This document shows positions 9,005 through 16,785 of a stretch of DNA of 37,444 nt, piece after piece (within the stretch, counting starts at the first letter, position 1; the number at the start of each line of letters is the position of its first letter). Source of the DNA: Thermoplasmata archaeon (lineage in GTDB: Archaea; Thermoplasmatota; Thermoplasmata; Thermoplasmatales; Thermoplasmataceae). The notes under the pieces were generated by a model. That model worked only from the letters and a program-made list of their open reading frames with translations, made no database searches and was not told the origin of the DNA. The position numbers and the translations under genes are program-made. Where the stretch lies: contig JAJZLW010000075.1 in the NCBI GenBank assembly GCA_021850505.1, positions 1-37,444 on the forward strand. The letters run 5' to 3'.

Positions 9005-9025
9005 ACTTTTATATATTACAAAAGT
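9005..9025 (-). terminator. Possible terminator hairpin after the mutase operon
   Basis: Inverted repeat ACTTTT (9005-9010) and AAAAGT (9020-9025) with a nine-base AT-rich loop, about 65 bases past the meaB stop. It could end the mutase/meaB transcript or be an upstream regulatory site of the permease. AT-rich six-base arms are weak evidence. Confidence 0.25.
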
Positions 9026-9088
9026 TACATCATATTTCACATGTCTATGAAATTGCTTTCCAGTTATCAAATAAAATGAGATAATACA

Positions 9089-10024
9089 TCAAGATTCGCT
9101 ATTTAGGATCTTTTTAGATAATTCATCAGCAATGGTATATGGATCTGTGCCATTTTCGGTCTCAGCGATTTTATCCTTCGATCTTGAGATAACTTTCTTA
9201 ATCCTGATATTGAAATCATTCCGCAGTATCTCCGTAACTTCCCTCACTAACCTTTCATTTTTGTCAAGTGCAGATTCTGAAAAACTGAAGTGCAAATCAA
9301 TCATTTTGATAAGTTCCTCATAACCCTTTACCTTAATCGAATCAAGTCCTACCACAGGTACTTTCCAGGCACCCTGTGGAAGTAATGACAGGGAATCCTC
9401 TATGTCCTTTATCGCAATCAAGGAGTCCTCGCGATCCACCTTGTTTACCACAAAAATGCTTGCAATTTCCATGATTCCAGCTTTAATTGCCTGTATCTCA
9501 TCGCCAAGTCCTGGCGCAAGCACGACTAAAATAGTATGGGCCACGTCTAGTATATCAAGATCAGCCTGCCCCGCTCCCACAGTTTCAATAATAATTATAT
9601 CAAAACCCGCTGCATCCAGTATTCTGACGGAATCCCATATGCTTGTTGAAAGCCCCCCTGTCGACCCTCTGGTCGAAAGACTTCTCATAAATATATCGTT
9701 CTTGAATAATGTGTCCTGCATCCTTATCCTGTTACCAAGGAATGTTCCATTTGTAAAAGGGCTGGATGCATCGACGGCCAAAACTGCAACCTTCCTGCCA
9801 TCATTCTTCAGTGCTGTGCAAAGATTTCCAATGATCGTGCTTTTTCCAACCCCTGGCGGACCGGTTATCCCTATTATCTTTGCCCTGCCTGTTTGATTAT
9901 AGATCCTCTTTATAATTTCACGGCCTGCATGGTCTTCGCCGTCATTTTCAACAAGCGTAATTGCCCGAGATATTGCGCGGGAATCCTTCTCTAGTATCCC
10001 TCTGGCAATGTCATCTATCTTCAA
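9089..10024 (-). CDS. MeaB-type GTPase (cobalamin-dependent mutase chaperone)
   Basis: G3E-type P-loop GTPase of 311 residues, the ArgK/MeaB family. The P-loop is GPPGVGKS (55-62); switch-region DASSPFTNG, the ETVGAGQ motif and base-recognition NKVDRED are all present. MeaB proteins load and protect adenosylcobalamin in methylmalonyl- or isobutyryl-CoA mutase, using GTP hydrolysis as a gate. The gene directly abuts the small mutase subunit: the TTG start at 10024 follows the TAG stop with no gap. The older name LAO/AO transport ATPase is misleading. Length and motifs are normal. Confidence 0.93.
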   Translation of the reverse strand: MKIDDIARGILEKDSRAISRAITLVENDGEDHAGREIIKRIYNQTGRAKIIGITGPPGVGKSTIIGNLCTALKNDGRKVAVLAVDASSPFTNGTFLGNRIRMQDTLFKNDIFMRSLSTRGSTGGLSTSIWDSVRILDAAGFDIIIIETVGAGQADLDILDVAHTILVVLAPGLGDEIQAIKAGIMEIASIFVVNKVDREDSLIAIKDIEDSLSLLPQGAWKVPVVGLDSIKVKGYEELIKMIDLHFSFSESALDKNERLVREVTEILRNDFNIRIKKVISRSKDKIAETENGTDPYTIADELSKKILNSES

Positions 10025-10456
10025 CTATTCACTTATCCCTATCTTTTTCTTCCGCGCTTCAGTCGCCCTTTCCGTGATGTGATCAATTATTGTTTTTAAA
10101 GGCGTGCCCGGGCCGTAATTTCCGGTCACTCCGATCTTTTCAAGTTTTGCACGGTCAGCGGTCGGGATTGTTCCGCCACCCACAACCGATATATCGTCTA
10201 TGCCCCTCTTCTTCATCAGGTCCATTACCTTCTTAAATACTGTAAGATGAGCACCATTCAGCAGGCTTAGGGCAATGACATCAACATCCTCATTGACCGC
10301 TGTATCAATTACCTCCTCAGGGGTTGGAAGCAGACCTGCATAGAGAACATCCATTCCGGCATCCCTGAATGCTTTTGCCAGTACAAACATACCACGATCA
10401 TGCCCGTCTATACCCGGTTTGGCAAGGAGCACTTTTATCGGTTTATTCTTAAACAA
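10025..10456 (-). CDS. Cobalamin-binding small subunit of acyl-CoA mutase
   Basis: B12-binding domain as a separate polypeptide of about 143 residues. It shows the base-off/His-on signature D-x-H-x-x-G (LLAKPGIDGHDRG; Asp17, His19, Gly22), SLLNGAH, and the GGG loop VVGGGTIP. TTG 10456 is preferred: it gives MFKNKPIKVLLAKPG, matching the usual start of this subunit, and overlaps the large-subunit stop by eight bases, which implies coupling. An ATG at 10498 would add 14 residues that overlap the large subunit further. It pairs with the catalytic subunit upstream and is followed immediately by meaB. Confidence 0.9.
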   Translation of the reverse strand: MFKNKPIKVLLAKPGIDGHDRGMFVLAKAFRDAGMDVLYAGLLPTPEEVIDTAVNEDVDVIALSLLNGAHLTVFKKVMDLMKKRGIDDISVVGGGTIPTADRAKLEKIGVTGNYGPGTPLKTIIDHITERATEARKKKIGISE

Positions 10457-12158
10457 TAACTGGTTCTTTCCATCCGCCAAATACCTTCCTCCCGACATTT
10501 GATATTTCCTCGATAGTAGCATATTCCTCCACGCATCTGATTATGTATGGCATCAGATTTTCTGATTCATTCCTCATTGCATCCTCAAGTTCAGAAAGAC
10601 TCCTGTTAACTGCTTCAGCGTTTCTTGTCTCCATGACTTTCCGGTATCTGTCTTTTTGAGCGGTTTCAGCTTTTCTGCTTATCTTCAGTATTTTTATGGG
10701 CTGCCCCTCATCCTCGACGTATTTATTGACTCCGACCATTATTTCCTTACCCTGTTCTATCCTGATCTGTCTGCGGTAAGATGTGCTTGCTATTTCCTTC
10801 TGGATATAACCGGATTTAATTGCATTAAGTATTCCGCCCATTCTATTTATTTCGTCGAAATATTTATATGCGATCCTCTCCATCTCATCGGTCAGATATT
10901 CCACGTAATAAGAACCTCCAAGCGGATCCACAGTATCCGCAATCCCGGATTCTTCAGCAATTATCTGTTGTGTTCTCAATGCAAGTTTCACTGCCCCTTC
11001 AGAGGGGAGAGCCCAGGCCTCGTCATATGAGTTGGTGTGAAGGCTCTGCGTTCCACCTAGAACTGCAGCCATAGCCTCAATTGTTGTCCTCACTGCATTG
11101 TTTAGCGGTTGCTGCCAGGTAAGCGAATATCCTGAGGTCTGTGAATGGAACCTCATCAACAGGCTCCGATCTTTTTTTGCGCCATACTTCTCTTTGAGTA
11201 CAGTTGCCCATATCCTCCTTGCGGCTCTCATCTTGGCTATCTCTTCAAAAAAGTTAATTGAGGAGTTAAAGAAAAAAGACAGCCTTGGGGCGAAGTCGTC
11301 AACATCCAGGCCTTCATTAATACCCATCTCAATATAATGAAAACCATCGGCTAGTGTGAAAGCAAGCTCCTGTGCAGCGCTGGAACCAGCTTCCCTTATA
11401 TGATAACCGGATATGCTTATGTAATTCCACTTAGGAGCGTATTCTGTGCAGTATTTCATCATATCCCGTATCATTCTCAAATGAGCTTCCGGAGGGAAAA
11501 TCCACTCTTTCTGTGCTATATATTCCTTAAGTATGTCTGCCTGCACTGTTCCAGAGATCTTCTCTACCGGAACACCCTGTTTCTTGGCAACTGCAATATA
11601 CATGGCAAGTAGAACTATAGCAGGTGCGTTTATTGTCATAGATGTGCTGACCTTCGATAGATCAATACCGCTGAAAATTACCTCCATATCCTTGAGGGTC
11701 GAGACATTCACACCGCACTTTCCAATCTCCCCTTTCGCTCTTTCGTTTACGCAATCATAACCGTAAAGAGTTGGCATGTCAAATGCTATGCTAAGTCCGG
11801 ACTCGCCATGCTGTATGAGATATTTTAGTCTCCGGTTGGTATCTTCCGGTGTGCCGAATCCGGAAAACATTCTCATTGTCCATTTCCTCCCTCTGTACAT
11901 ATCTGGATAAATACCTCTGGTGAAAGGGTATTCACCAGGAAAACCGAGCCTGTTCTTTAGATCAGGGACGTCCTCATCAGTGTAAACATCCTTAATTTTT
12001 ATGTAGGATGAATTTACGAATGCATCCTCGTTAACCGCAGTGGGATTCCATTGTTCAGCAACCTCTCTTCTCCATTTTTTATATTCTGGGTTATCGTGAT
12101 TCGATCTGGATTCTATTTTTTTTAGTTTATCTTCCCAGTACGATTCATTTTCCTTCAT
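10449..12158 (-). CDS. Acyl-CoA mutase large subunit, isobutyryl-CoA mutase-like (methylmalonyl-CoA mutase family)
   Basis: TIM-barrel catalytic subunit of 569 residues. Landmarks are YPFTRGIYPDMY (77-88), GLSIAFDMPT (121-130), SISGYHIREAG with His253 and AVLGGTQSLHTNSYDEA. Two substrate-pocket positions differ from methylmalonyl-CoA mutase. The Tyr89 equivalent (Propionibacterium numbering, in RQYAGF) is Phe98 here (RMFSGF). The Arg207 equivalent (KEFMVRN), which binds the methylmalonyl carboxylate, is Gln216 (KEYIAQKEW). Phe plus Gln is the known signature of isobutyryl-CoA mutase; the position that is Asp in 2-hydroxyisobutyryl-CoA mutase is Ala125. The likely reaction is isobutyryl-CoA to n-butyryl-CoA, as in valine breakdown, but activity on related acyl-CoAs is possible. 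A TATA-like TTTTTATA lies about 20-26 bases before the ATG. Confidence 0.88.
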   Translation of the reverse strand: MKENESYWEDKLKKIESRSNHDNPEYKKWRREVAEQWNPTAVNEDAFVNSSYIKIKDVYTDEDVPDLKNRLGFPGEYPFTRGIYPDMYRGRKWTMRMFSGFGTPEDTNRRLKYLIQHGESGLSIAFDMPTLYGYDCVNERAKGEIGKCGVNVSTLKDMEVIFSGIDLSKVSTSMTINAPAIVLLAMYIAVAKKQGVPVEKISGTVQADILKEYIAQKEWIFPPEAHLRMIRDMMKYCTEYAPKWNYISISGYHIREAGSSAAQELAFTLADGFHYIEMGINEGLDVDDFAPRLSFFFNSSINFFEEIAKMRAARRIWATVLKEKYGAKKDRSLLMRFHSQTSGYSLTWQQPLNNAVRTTIEAMAAVLGGTQSLHTNSYDEAWALPSEGAVKLALRTQQIIAEESGIADTVDPLGGSYYVEYLTDEMERIAYKYFDEINRMGGILNAIKSGYIQKEIASTSYRRQIRIEQGKEIMVGVNKYVEDEGQPIKILKISRKAETAQKDRYRKVMETRNAEAVNRSLSELEDAMRNESENLMPYIIRCVEEYATIEEISNVGRKVFGGWKEPVIV

Positions 12159-12173
12159 GACAACCCATAGTAA

Positions 12174-12187
12174 GTATAAAAATTAAT
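12174..12187 (-). promoter_or_regulatory. TATA-like promoter of the mutase operon
   Basis: Minus-strand ATTAATTTTTATAC precedes the mutase ATG (12158) by about 20-28 bases, the spacing expected for a leaderless or nearly leaderless archaeal transcript. No other gene start lies between. Confidence 0.45.
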
Positions 12188-12204
12188 ACCTTTTGACTTT
12201 GTAT

Positions 12205-13053
12205 TTATCTTTCAGCAGGAGAGACATTCTGATCCCCAGAATATTTCATCTTGTTTTTCAGGAATTCCTCACCAAACAATTTACAGGTAAGATAACCAAT
12301 CAGTGCTGTTACCCCACGGATGATGTACCAGAAACTTATGACCTGCGGTGTAAAAATCTCAGTTGCCTTGAAATGACTCCAGACATGTTCATGTTTAAGT
12401 GTAAGCTGCTTCCTTCCGAAACCATTCCAGAAAGCCTGCTCAATAAAGTCAACAACTGTGCTTCTCGCTCTGTGATATATAAGGCAATCCTCACAGAAAT
12501 CTATCCTGGATCCTTTCATAACCGCCCGAATGTTGAGATCGATGTCTTCTGCTGTAACAAAGACTGGATCGAACCCGCCTATTTCAAGAAACAGATTTCT
12601 GTCAAATCCAAGATTCACCGAAGGATAGGTAACATCGAAATCATCAAAAAAAAGTTCAACTCTTCCGAGTTTCTCAAACGGCTGATATCCCATCTGGATA
12701 GTTCTACCTGCCACAACTTTCGCACCATTTTCAAACATTTTCCTCATTTTCGATATCCAGAATGCGTTTGCGATTGCGTCTCCATCGGTAAATAATATGT
12801 GATCATACTGAGCTTCCCTGACTCCAATATTGCGTCCTTCCCCTCTGCTGCACTTCTTCTGGATAAGTCTTATAAAAGGAAATCTGGATGAGTACCCAAG
12901 GATAATATCAGCTGTATTGTCTGTACTCAAAGAATCGACAATTATAATCTCGAACGGCTGCTCCTGACCCACTAGACTATCCAGTAAGTCTGCCATGTAA
13001 TCGCCCATGTTTAGAGTTGTCACTACAACAGAAATACCCTCAGGATCAGTCAT
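12205..13053 (-). CDS. Family 2 glycosyltransferase
   Basis: GT-A fold glycosyltransferase of 282 residues. The nucleotide-sugar domain begins ISVVVTTLNMGDYMADLLDSL, with IIIVDSLSTDNT. The metal-binding motif is DGD (LFTDGDAIAN, about residue 91). The acceptor region has GGFDPVFVTAEDIDLNIR with the conserved ED. One hydrophobic segment near 238-258 (ISFWYIIRGVTALIGYL) could anchor it in the membrane. A role in surface glycolipid or protein glycosylation is likely; the sugar is unknown. It starts five bases after a small Cys/His-rich gene and is probably co-transcribed with it. Confidence 0.87.
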   Translation of the reverse strand: MTDPEGISVVVTTLNMGDYMADLLDSLVGQEQPFEIIIVDSLSTDNTADIILGYSSRFPFIRLIQKKCSRGEGRNIGVREAQYDHILFTDGDAIANAFWISKMRKMFENGAKVVAGRTIQMGYQPFEKLGRVELFFDDFDVTYPSVNLGFDRNLFLEIGGFDPVFVTAEDIDLNIRAVMKGSRIDFCEDCLIYHRARSTVVDFIEQAFWNGFGRKQLTLKHEHVWSHFKATEIFTPQVISFWYIIRGVTALIGYLTCKLFGEEFLKNKMKYSGDQNVSPAER

Positions 13054-13058
13054 TTATT

Positions 13059-13250
13059 TTATACCCAGTCCATTCTTTTCAGTTCCCTTTCCTTCTTGGT
13101 GGCTTTTTTATATTCCCTGTAATGATCCTTGCAGAGATGCACCTTACCCTTTGCCTCAATAGACGGAAACGCTTTGTGGGCCAGATCTCCGGGTACAGTT
13201 TGAAAGCTTTCCTTGCCACAATTCGGAACGGCACAAATTTTCTCTACCAT
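13059..13250 (-). CDS. Small Cys/His-rich (zinc-finger-like) protein
   Basis: Encodes 63 residues. CAVPNC near the N-terminus (Cys6, Cys11) and HLCKDH (Cys40, His43) look like a single four-ligand zinc site, followed by a highly basic helix (YREYKKATKKERELKR). No named family recognised. Its five-base spacing to the glycosyltransferase suggests an operon, and the coding sequence is interrupted by nothing. It could bind nucleic acid or a protein partner; function unknown. Confidence 0.65.
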   Translation of the reverse strand: MVEKICAVPNCGKESFQTVPGDLAHKAFPSIEAKGKVHLCKDHYREYKKATKKERELKRMDWV

Positions 13251-13409
13251 TTGTCCTATGAATCAAAATAGATAGATGTATTTTCCGATCAAACATCGCA
13301 TAAGTTACCAAATTATCTGAAAAAGAAGCAGCAAGAAGAGGTGACTTTACTGGCATTTGAATGCATATAGGCAGCATTCTTCGAATGTGAAACCACAGTT
13401 AAATGAACT

Positions 13410-13725
13410 GTAAATGCCCGGAGTAAGCCTCTTTCTGTTCACCGTAAACACGGCTGGCAACATTCGACTTTTGATCGCAAAGATCTGCGTCTTACCCGGT
13501 CCTCGCGGTAATTTCACTGGACCTGTTTAGACTTTCTCCGTCCAGGAAGGTTTTCCATCGGCACTTCCGGAAACGTCATCTTTTCAAATCATCCTTTATC
13601 GGAAACCGTTTTTTTCTTTTACCTTTACCAGCCCTCTCAGGCTGCTTGCTTGCGCATGCTGGACTTTACCGTGGAGAGAGGACTTTCCTCACTCTTTCGA
13701 GCGTAAGTTGCCCTCGGGCTTTTAC
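13410..13725 (-). ncRNA. rnpB: RNase P RNA
   Basis: Catalytic RNA of RNase P, which removes 5' leaders from tRNA precursors. On the minus strand the universal 5' core GAGGAAAGTCC occurs (13680-13690) and the universal 3' core ACAGAAAGAGGCTTA (13424-13438). The ends pair as P1: GTAAAAGCCCG at the 5' end with CGGGCATTTAC at the 3' end, one mismatch. These ends give about 316 bases, the usual archaeal size. The exact termini are inferred from P1. A short hairpin ACAGTT-AACTGT (13395-13411) at the 3' edge may help termination. The gene lies between GINS51 and the small Cys/His gene on the same strand. Confidence 0.93.
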
Positions 13726-13804
13726 ATTCGTTTCATAAACGCCTGAGGTCTAATAACTCTTCCTGAAAACATTAGTGAAGGTAAAAATCCAACATGAGTG
13801 AGGT

Positions 13805-14476
13805 TTAACCTATCACTATATTCATTTTCTCAGCCCACTTTCTTGAAATCAGCATATTTGCAAAATCTCTCTTCAGGTGAACTATGTCATTATTTCTAAG
13901 ATAAAAATCACCCTCAGGCTGCGCGATTGTTGGCAGATCAGATACAATTCTAACCAGAACATAATCGTCTTCCCGGTTTTCTGCAGGCGGCTGATTTATG
14001 TCAATAACCGGAACCTGAATCTTTTCCTCACTCAAAGGAGGAGTTTCCTGACCCGTATCCATGAAACGGGTGAGATATTCGTTCAGGGATCTCTGCTGTG
14101 CCTTAAGAAAGTCTTTTTCCTCCGAAGTTAACTGGCTCCATTCCTCCGGATCAACTTCGTGAAGGGCAAGTTTCATCAACTTGCTGAATCGGAGCTGAAA
14201 GAAGACAGTAAAGTCACTCTCAACCTGTTTAATTCTAGATTTCAGGCTCATGTACTTCTCGATGTCCGTCGCCACAACATTATCAGTTTCAATTCTCAGT
14301 GTCCTTAAAACCTCAAGTACACTTCTGTAAAAATCTGACTCAATTTTTCTTATTTTTTTTGAACTCTTCTCAACGCGTACAGCAGTTTGAAGGTCAGTGC
14401 ATACTTTGTCAACTTGAACTGGAGTCAGGGTCATCATATGAGTGATGTTTGTAAAGTTATCAATCTTTTCTGACAT
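13805..14476 (-). CDS. DNA replication complex protein GINS51
   Basis: Archaeal GINS subunit of the Sld5/Psf1 (GINS51) class, about 223 residues. The helical A-domain comes first, with IRKIESDFYRSVLEVLRTLR, the typical Y/F-containing helix. The small beta-rich B-domain is at the C-terminus: VLVRIVSDLPTIAQPEGDFYL, then NNDIVHLKRDFANMLISR. This A-then-B order marks GINS51 rather than GINS23. GINS joins MCM and Cdc45/RecJ in the replicative helicase. Thermoplasma acidophilum is reported to use a single GINS as a homotetramer, and no GINS23 is seen here. ATG 14476 is preferred because GGTGG lies five bases upstream; GTG 14485 is an alternative. Confidence 0.83.
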   Translation of the reverse strand: MSEKIDNFTNITHMMTLTPVQVDKVCTDLQTAVRVEKSSKKIRKIESDFYRSVLEVLRTLRIETDNVVATDIEKYMSLKSRIKQVESDFTVFFQLRFSKLMKLALHEVDPEEWSQLTSEEKDFLKAQQRSLNEYLTRFMDTGQETPPLSEEKIQVPVIDINQPPAENREDDYVLVRIVSDLPTIAQPEGDFYLRNNDIVHLKRDFANMLISRKWAEKMNIVIG

Positions 14477-14485
14477 CTTATCCAC

Positions 14486-14936
14486 CCAAATGGTTTGATG
14501 TTTTAGGATTTTAGAATAACAACACGCAGACCCTTTTAAGCGAGTTTCACTTCCATGGCAATTTCAAAGGCATTATTACTGGAAAACTGAAACATCTGCT
14601 AATTGATTTAATTAAACCATATGACCCCTTTCTTCAGAATTTGAGCATCTTCATGCCATCGAGTCCAGTTAACTCCTTTTTTGTCATTCCTGTTTAGGGA
14701 ATATTGCTTATTACAGTGCCAAAAAAGTGATTCAACGCAAACTTGAAAGGAAAATATCTTCTAAAGGAAAACCACCTGTGTATCATTTTTGAGTAAACTC
14801 ACTCTGAAGGTTTAGAACACCCCCTACGCAAGTCTTTTTACTGTAATAAACCGATTACATTTCATCTAAATCGCAGGCTAAGAGACTTTTTTTCCGGATT
14901 CATTGTAAAATCAGTTAACGTACCTTCCAATCAAAG
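14486..14936. other. 451-base gap between GINS51 and the TatD-like gene
   Basis: No convincing gene seen. A short open plus-strand stretch at about 14673-14790 reads as a lysine-rich tail (SAKKVIQRKLERKISSKG) before a TGA but has no start or recognisable family. It may be a remnant or chance. No tRNA or repeat array seen. Confidence 0.4.
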
Positions 14937-15764
14937 TTATTTCAGGAAGATCTTTTCAGGGATTTCCTTAAAAATTTTTTCCATTATAAGATCCGCGTTC
15001 TCGTACTGCTCCCTTATCATTATGGCCCTTTTTGGAACAGAATCTTCAGGTATTACCTTCCCAGGTTTACCAGGATCATCCACAAAATCGCTTTCAAGCA
15101 TAAAATTCCAGACACCCTTGGAGATTGAGAGCCTAGTATTTGGTCTTGTAGCCAGTATAGATCTGTGCATTTCAGGGCACTCACTGTTCATTCCAGGATC
15201 TGCGTGGTGTTTTACAATCTTACGTAAATTGGCACCGCTCTTGGCCGCCATCGATGCCATATCGCATATGGAGGAACGATCAAGATCCTCGGTGTGCAGA
15301 ATAACTGGGACATTGAGATCTGCAGAGGCTTCAAATGCCCTGATCAGCACAAGGTTGCATATATCGTTCACTTTCTGCTCAACAGGAAAGTGCGGTCTCC
15401 CAACCTCTCCAATTCCACTGCATCTATCCAGGCTGCATAGCTGTGCGGCTATTTCGACTCCACGGTTCATTTCAAAAAGAGGGTCTTTCCCAGCTTCGGC
15501 CCAAAAGAAATAGTCAAGTGGATACGGTCCGAGTGTTATATATGTCAGGAGCCCTGAATTTCTTGCAATTTCTCCTAACTTAATTGTCCTTTCGTATAAG
15601 TGCTCATAATATGACTGATGACCTAATGAATAGTCAGGAAGGCATATCAGATTGATTCCGGTTCCTCCTGCATGTGAAAATCTTTTCAGGACATCCACCA
15701 CATTACCTTCGGGTCTTAGATGGAAATGCGCGTCAAACGCTCCAACATCCAAACTTTTATCCAT
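14937..15764 (-). CDS. TatD-like metal-dependent hydrolase
   Basis: Amidohydrolase-fold protein of 275 residues. It has the N-terminal metal-binding H-x-H (DAHFHLRP), a bridging glutamate in GIGEVGRPHFPV, histidines in VILHTEDL and IVKHHADP, and a late acidic motif (ESDFVDDPGKPG). This is the archaeal TatD-related branch, probably a metal-dependent nuclease or phosphoesterase, but the substrate is not established. ATG 15764 is preceded by GGATTGAG. The gene is divergent from psmA across about 120 bases. Confidence 0.8.
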   Translation of the reverse strand: MDKSLDVGAFDAHFHLRPEGNVVDVLKRFSHAGGTGINLICLPDYSLGHQSYYEHLYERTIKLGEIARNSGLLTYITLGPYPLDYFFWAEAGKDPLFEMNRGVEIAAQLCSLDRCSGIGEVGRPHFPVEQKVNDICNLVLIRAFEASADLNVPVILHTEDLDRSSICDMASMAAKSGANLRKIVKHHADPGMNSECPEMHRSILATRPNTRLSISKGVWNFMLESDFVDDPGKPGKVIPEDSVPKRAIMIREQYENADLIMEKIFKEIPEKIFLK

Positions 15765-15845
15765 CTCAATCCGGTTATGCCAAAAGCATTATTAGTCAAT
15801 TGCTGTGGAATCAGTAAATTATAGTTCAGACAAAAACAACAAAGA

Positions 15846-15880
15846 TTTATTATTTAAGTATCAATTCGCTTGGAAGGTGA
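15846..15880 (+). promoter_or_regulatory. psmA promoter and ribosome-binding site
   Basis: A TATA-like TTTATTATTTAA (15846-15857) is followed by a strong Shine-Dalgarno GGAAGGTGA (15872-15880), six bases before the TTG start of psmA at 15887. The strong ribosome site supports the TTG start. Confidence 0.6.
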
Positions 15881-15886
15881 GTAAAA

Positions 15887-16591
15887 TTGCAGCAGGGTCA
15901 AATGGCCTATGACAGGGCTATAACGGTATTTTCCCCGGACGGTCGATTATTTCAGGTAGAATATGCGAGAGAGGCGGTTAAGAAAGGTTCGACCGCGCTG
16001 GGATTGAAGTTTTCCAACGGTGTCGTTTTGATTTCAGATAGAAAGGTAAGAAGCAGGCTTGTGGAACAGAATTCCGTCGAGAAGATTCAGCTCATTGACG
16101 ATTATGTTGCCGCTGTCACGTCAGGACTCGTTGCAGATGCAAGGGTACTGATTGACTTTTCAAGAGTGGCAGCTCAACAGGAAAAGGTAACATACGGCAG
16201 TTTGATTAATATGGAGAACCTGGTAAAAAAGGTGGCCGATCAGATGCAGCAGTACACCCAGTACGGTGGTGTCAGGCCCTATGGAGTCTCTCTAATCTTT
16301 GCAGGTATAGATAAAATTGGTCCAAGACTGTTTGATTGTGACCCAGCCGGGACAATAAACGAATACAAGGCCGTGGCTGTGGGTTCAGGCAAGGACCAGG
16401 TAACATCATACATTGAGAAAGAATACAAGGAAGACTTAAAAGAGAAGGATGCTGTTGCTCTCGGAATTGCAGCGCTAAAGGTTGCACTGGAAGAAGAGGG
16501 CGGGGTCAAGTCACCTGAAATTGCCACAATAACACAGGGAAACAAGTTCTACTTTTATACAAAGGAAGAAGCTGCAAAGTTCACAGCATAA
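15887..16591 (+). CDS. psmA: Proteasome subunit alpha
   Basis: Alpha-ring subunit of the archaeal 20S proteasome, 234 residues. The gate-forming N-terminus [19 protein letters not shown] and the following [15 protein letters not shown] match the Thermoplasma protein nearly residue for residue as I recall it. Like all alpha subunits it keeps the N-terminal extension and lacks an N-terminal catalytic threonine. The C-terminal region is [20 protein letters not shown]. The start is TTG at 15887, backed by a strong Shine-Dalgarno. A T-rich tract after the stop (about 16608-16650) may terminate transcription. A tricorn-factor-type aminopeptidase gene follows, so protein degradation and peptide trimming are encoded side by side. 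Confidence 0.97.
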   Translation: MQQGQMAYDRAITVFSPDGRLFQVEYAREAVKKGSTALGLKFSNGVVLISDRKVRSRLVEQNSVEKIQLIDDYVAAVTSGLVADARVLIDFSRVAAQQEKVTYGSLINMENLVKKVADQMQQYTQYGGVRPYGVSLIFAGIDKIGPRLFDCDPAGTINEYKAVAVGSGKDQVTSYIEKEYKEDLKEKDAVALGIAALKVALEEEGGVKSPEIATITQGNKFYFYTKEEAAKFTA

Positions 16592-16785
16592 AGTAAGCAT
16601 TTCTCCACAATTTTATTCCATTTTTAATTAAACTCTTTTTAGTTATTTCGAATCAGAAAGCAAAATTGTTTAGAAACCTAAAAAAGATCAAGCAATATTG
16701 TCCTTTGTTCCCGAAGAATTACAATTTTCTGGTGATATCCTATCTACATGAAGATTAAGATACATAATCGCAATTCCAATGGATT

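Noticed and set aside
9402..9896. Long plus-strand open frame (164 residues)
   Set aside because: Antisense to meaB, whose GTPase motifs are unambiguous; low-complexity composition.
12193..12795. 200-residue plus-strand open frame
   Set aside because: Antisense to the GT2 glycosyltransferase; no recognisable domain.
13156..13377. Minus-strand open frame between the Cys/His gene and RNase P RNA
   Set aside because: Overlaps the better-supported Cys/His gene in another frame and shows no family features.
14673..14790. Lysine-rich open stretch, possible transposase tail
   Set aside because: No start codon, no recognisable family and only about 39 codons; mentioned only as gap content.
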